From Kiritimatiellia bacterium (GTDB lineage: Bacteria > Verrucomicrobiota > Kiritimatiellia > RFP12 > UBA1067): a stretch of DNA of 5,900 bases. The DNA lies in contig JAGBXE010000229.1 of assembly GCA_017629455.1 (NCBI GenBank), positions 1-5,900 on the forward strand. The letters run 5' to 3'. Positions within the stretch are counted from its first letter, which is position 1. Each line of letters starts with the position of its first letter. Shown piece by piece: positions 5,850 to 5,900 of this stretch. The notes under the pieces were generated by a model that saw nothing but the letters and a program-made list of their open reading frames with translations, did no database searches and was not told the origin of the DNA. The position numbers and the translations under genes were made by a program.

Positions 5850-5900
5850 ATGACGAATGAGTCTCGCAAAACATTTGGAATCAGGGATGACAGAGAACTG
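5850..5900 (+). CDS. Unidentified open frame, N-terminus only
   Basis: Seventeen codons, MTNESRKTFGIRDDREL, run off the right edge with the frame open. It is in the same frame as the truncated MNT fragment just upstream and has its own AGGAG site. The FGIRDDREL portion resembles the FGLxDxDL opening of a second class of small nucleotidyltransferases (HI0073 type, paired with a substrate-binding HEPN-like protein). It could also be the degenerate continuation of the upstream MNT. Too little is present to choose. Confidence 0.35.
   Translation, partial: MTNESRKTFGIRDDREL

Overview
This is a bacterial window of roughly even base composition. Almost everything lies on the minus strand. The core is a tightly packed housekeeping block, read right to left: a DUF177/YceD protein, rpmF (ribosomal protein L32), plsX (phosphate acyltransferase), leuS (leucyl-tRNA synthetase) and the start of an ispA-type polyprenyl diphosphate synthase that runs off the left edge. 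Three things loosely suggest a gut or host-associated member of the PVC group, possibly Kiritimatiellota: a small exported protein with LA_2272-like repeats, a DILDVIRAKR-style minimal nucleotidyltransferase start, and a LeuRS with a degenerate zinc module. That placement is inference from recall of family distributions, not a search result.

Region 1-4835 behaves as one transcription unit. Gaps are 12 nt (DUF177-rpmF) and 32 nt (rpmF-plsX), followed by a 4-nt ATGA overlap (plsX-leuS) and a 1-nt TAATG overlap (leuS-ispA). DUF177-rpmF-plsX is a classic arrangement linking ribosome assembly with phospholipid synthesis. Here the usual fab genes are not next; leuS and an isoprenoid gene follow instead. 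A TGGTATAAT extended -10 lies 8 nt upstream of the DUF177 start, with no Shine-Dalgarno, so the lead cistron may be translated from a leaderless or nearly leaderless mRNA. An 11-bp perfect inverted repeat lies just upstream of this promoter.

Region 4936-5391 encodes a 151-residue exported protein with a signal peptide and about five short glycine/hydrophobic repeats. Its likely promoter, TGATATAAT, lies about 70 nt upstream.

Region 5392-5723 is a divergent intergenic stretch. It holds two extended -10 elements facing opposite ways, an 8-bp-period tandem repeat and a strong 11+4 bp hairpin. No protein gene is convincing there.

Region 5724-5900 (plus strand) begins like a minimal nucleotidyltransferase (MNT) of the toxin-antitoxin type. 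It stops at two consecutive TAG codons just after the GSxxR motif. The same frame reopens at an ATG with a good Shine-Dalgarno and runs off the window.

The most unusual points are the in-frame 7-bp tandem repeat inside leuS, the broken MNT with a tandem amber stop, and the repeat and hairpin content of the divergent intergenic region. I found no CRISPR array, insertion sequence, tRNA or rRNA.
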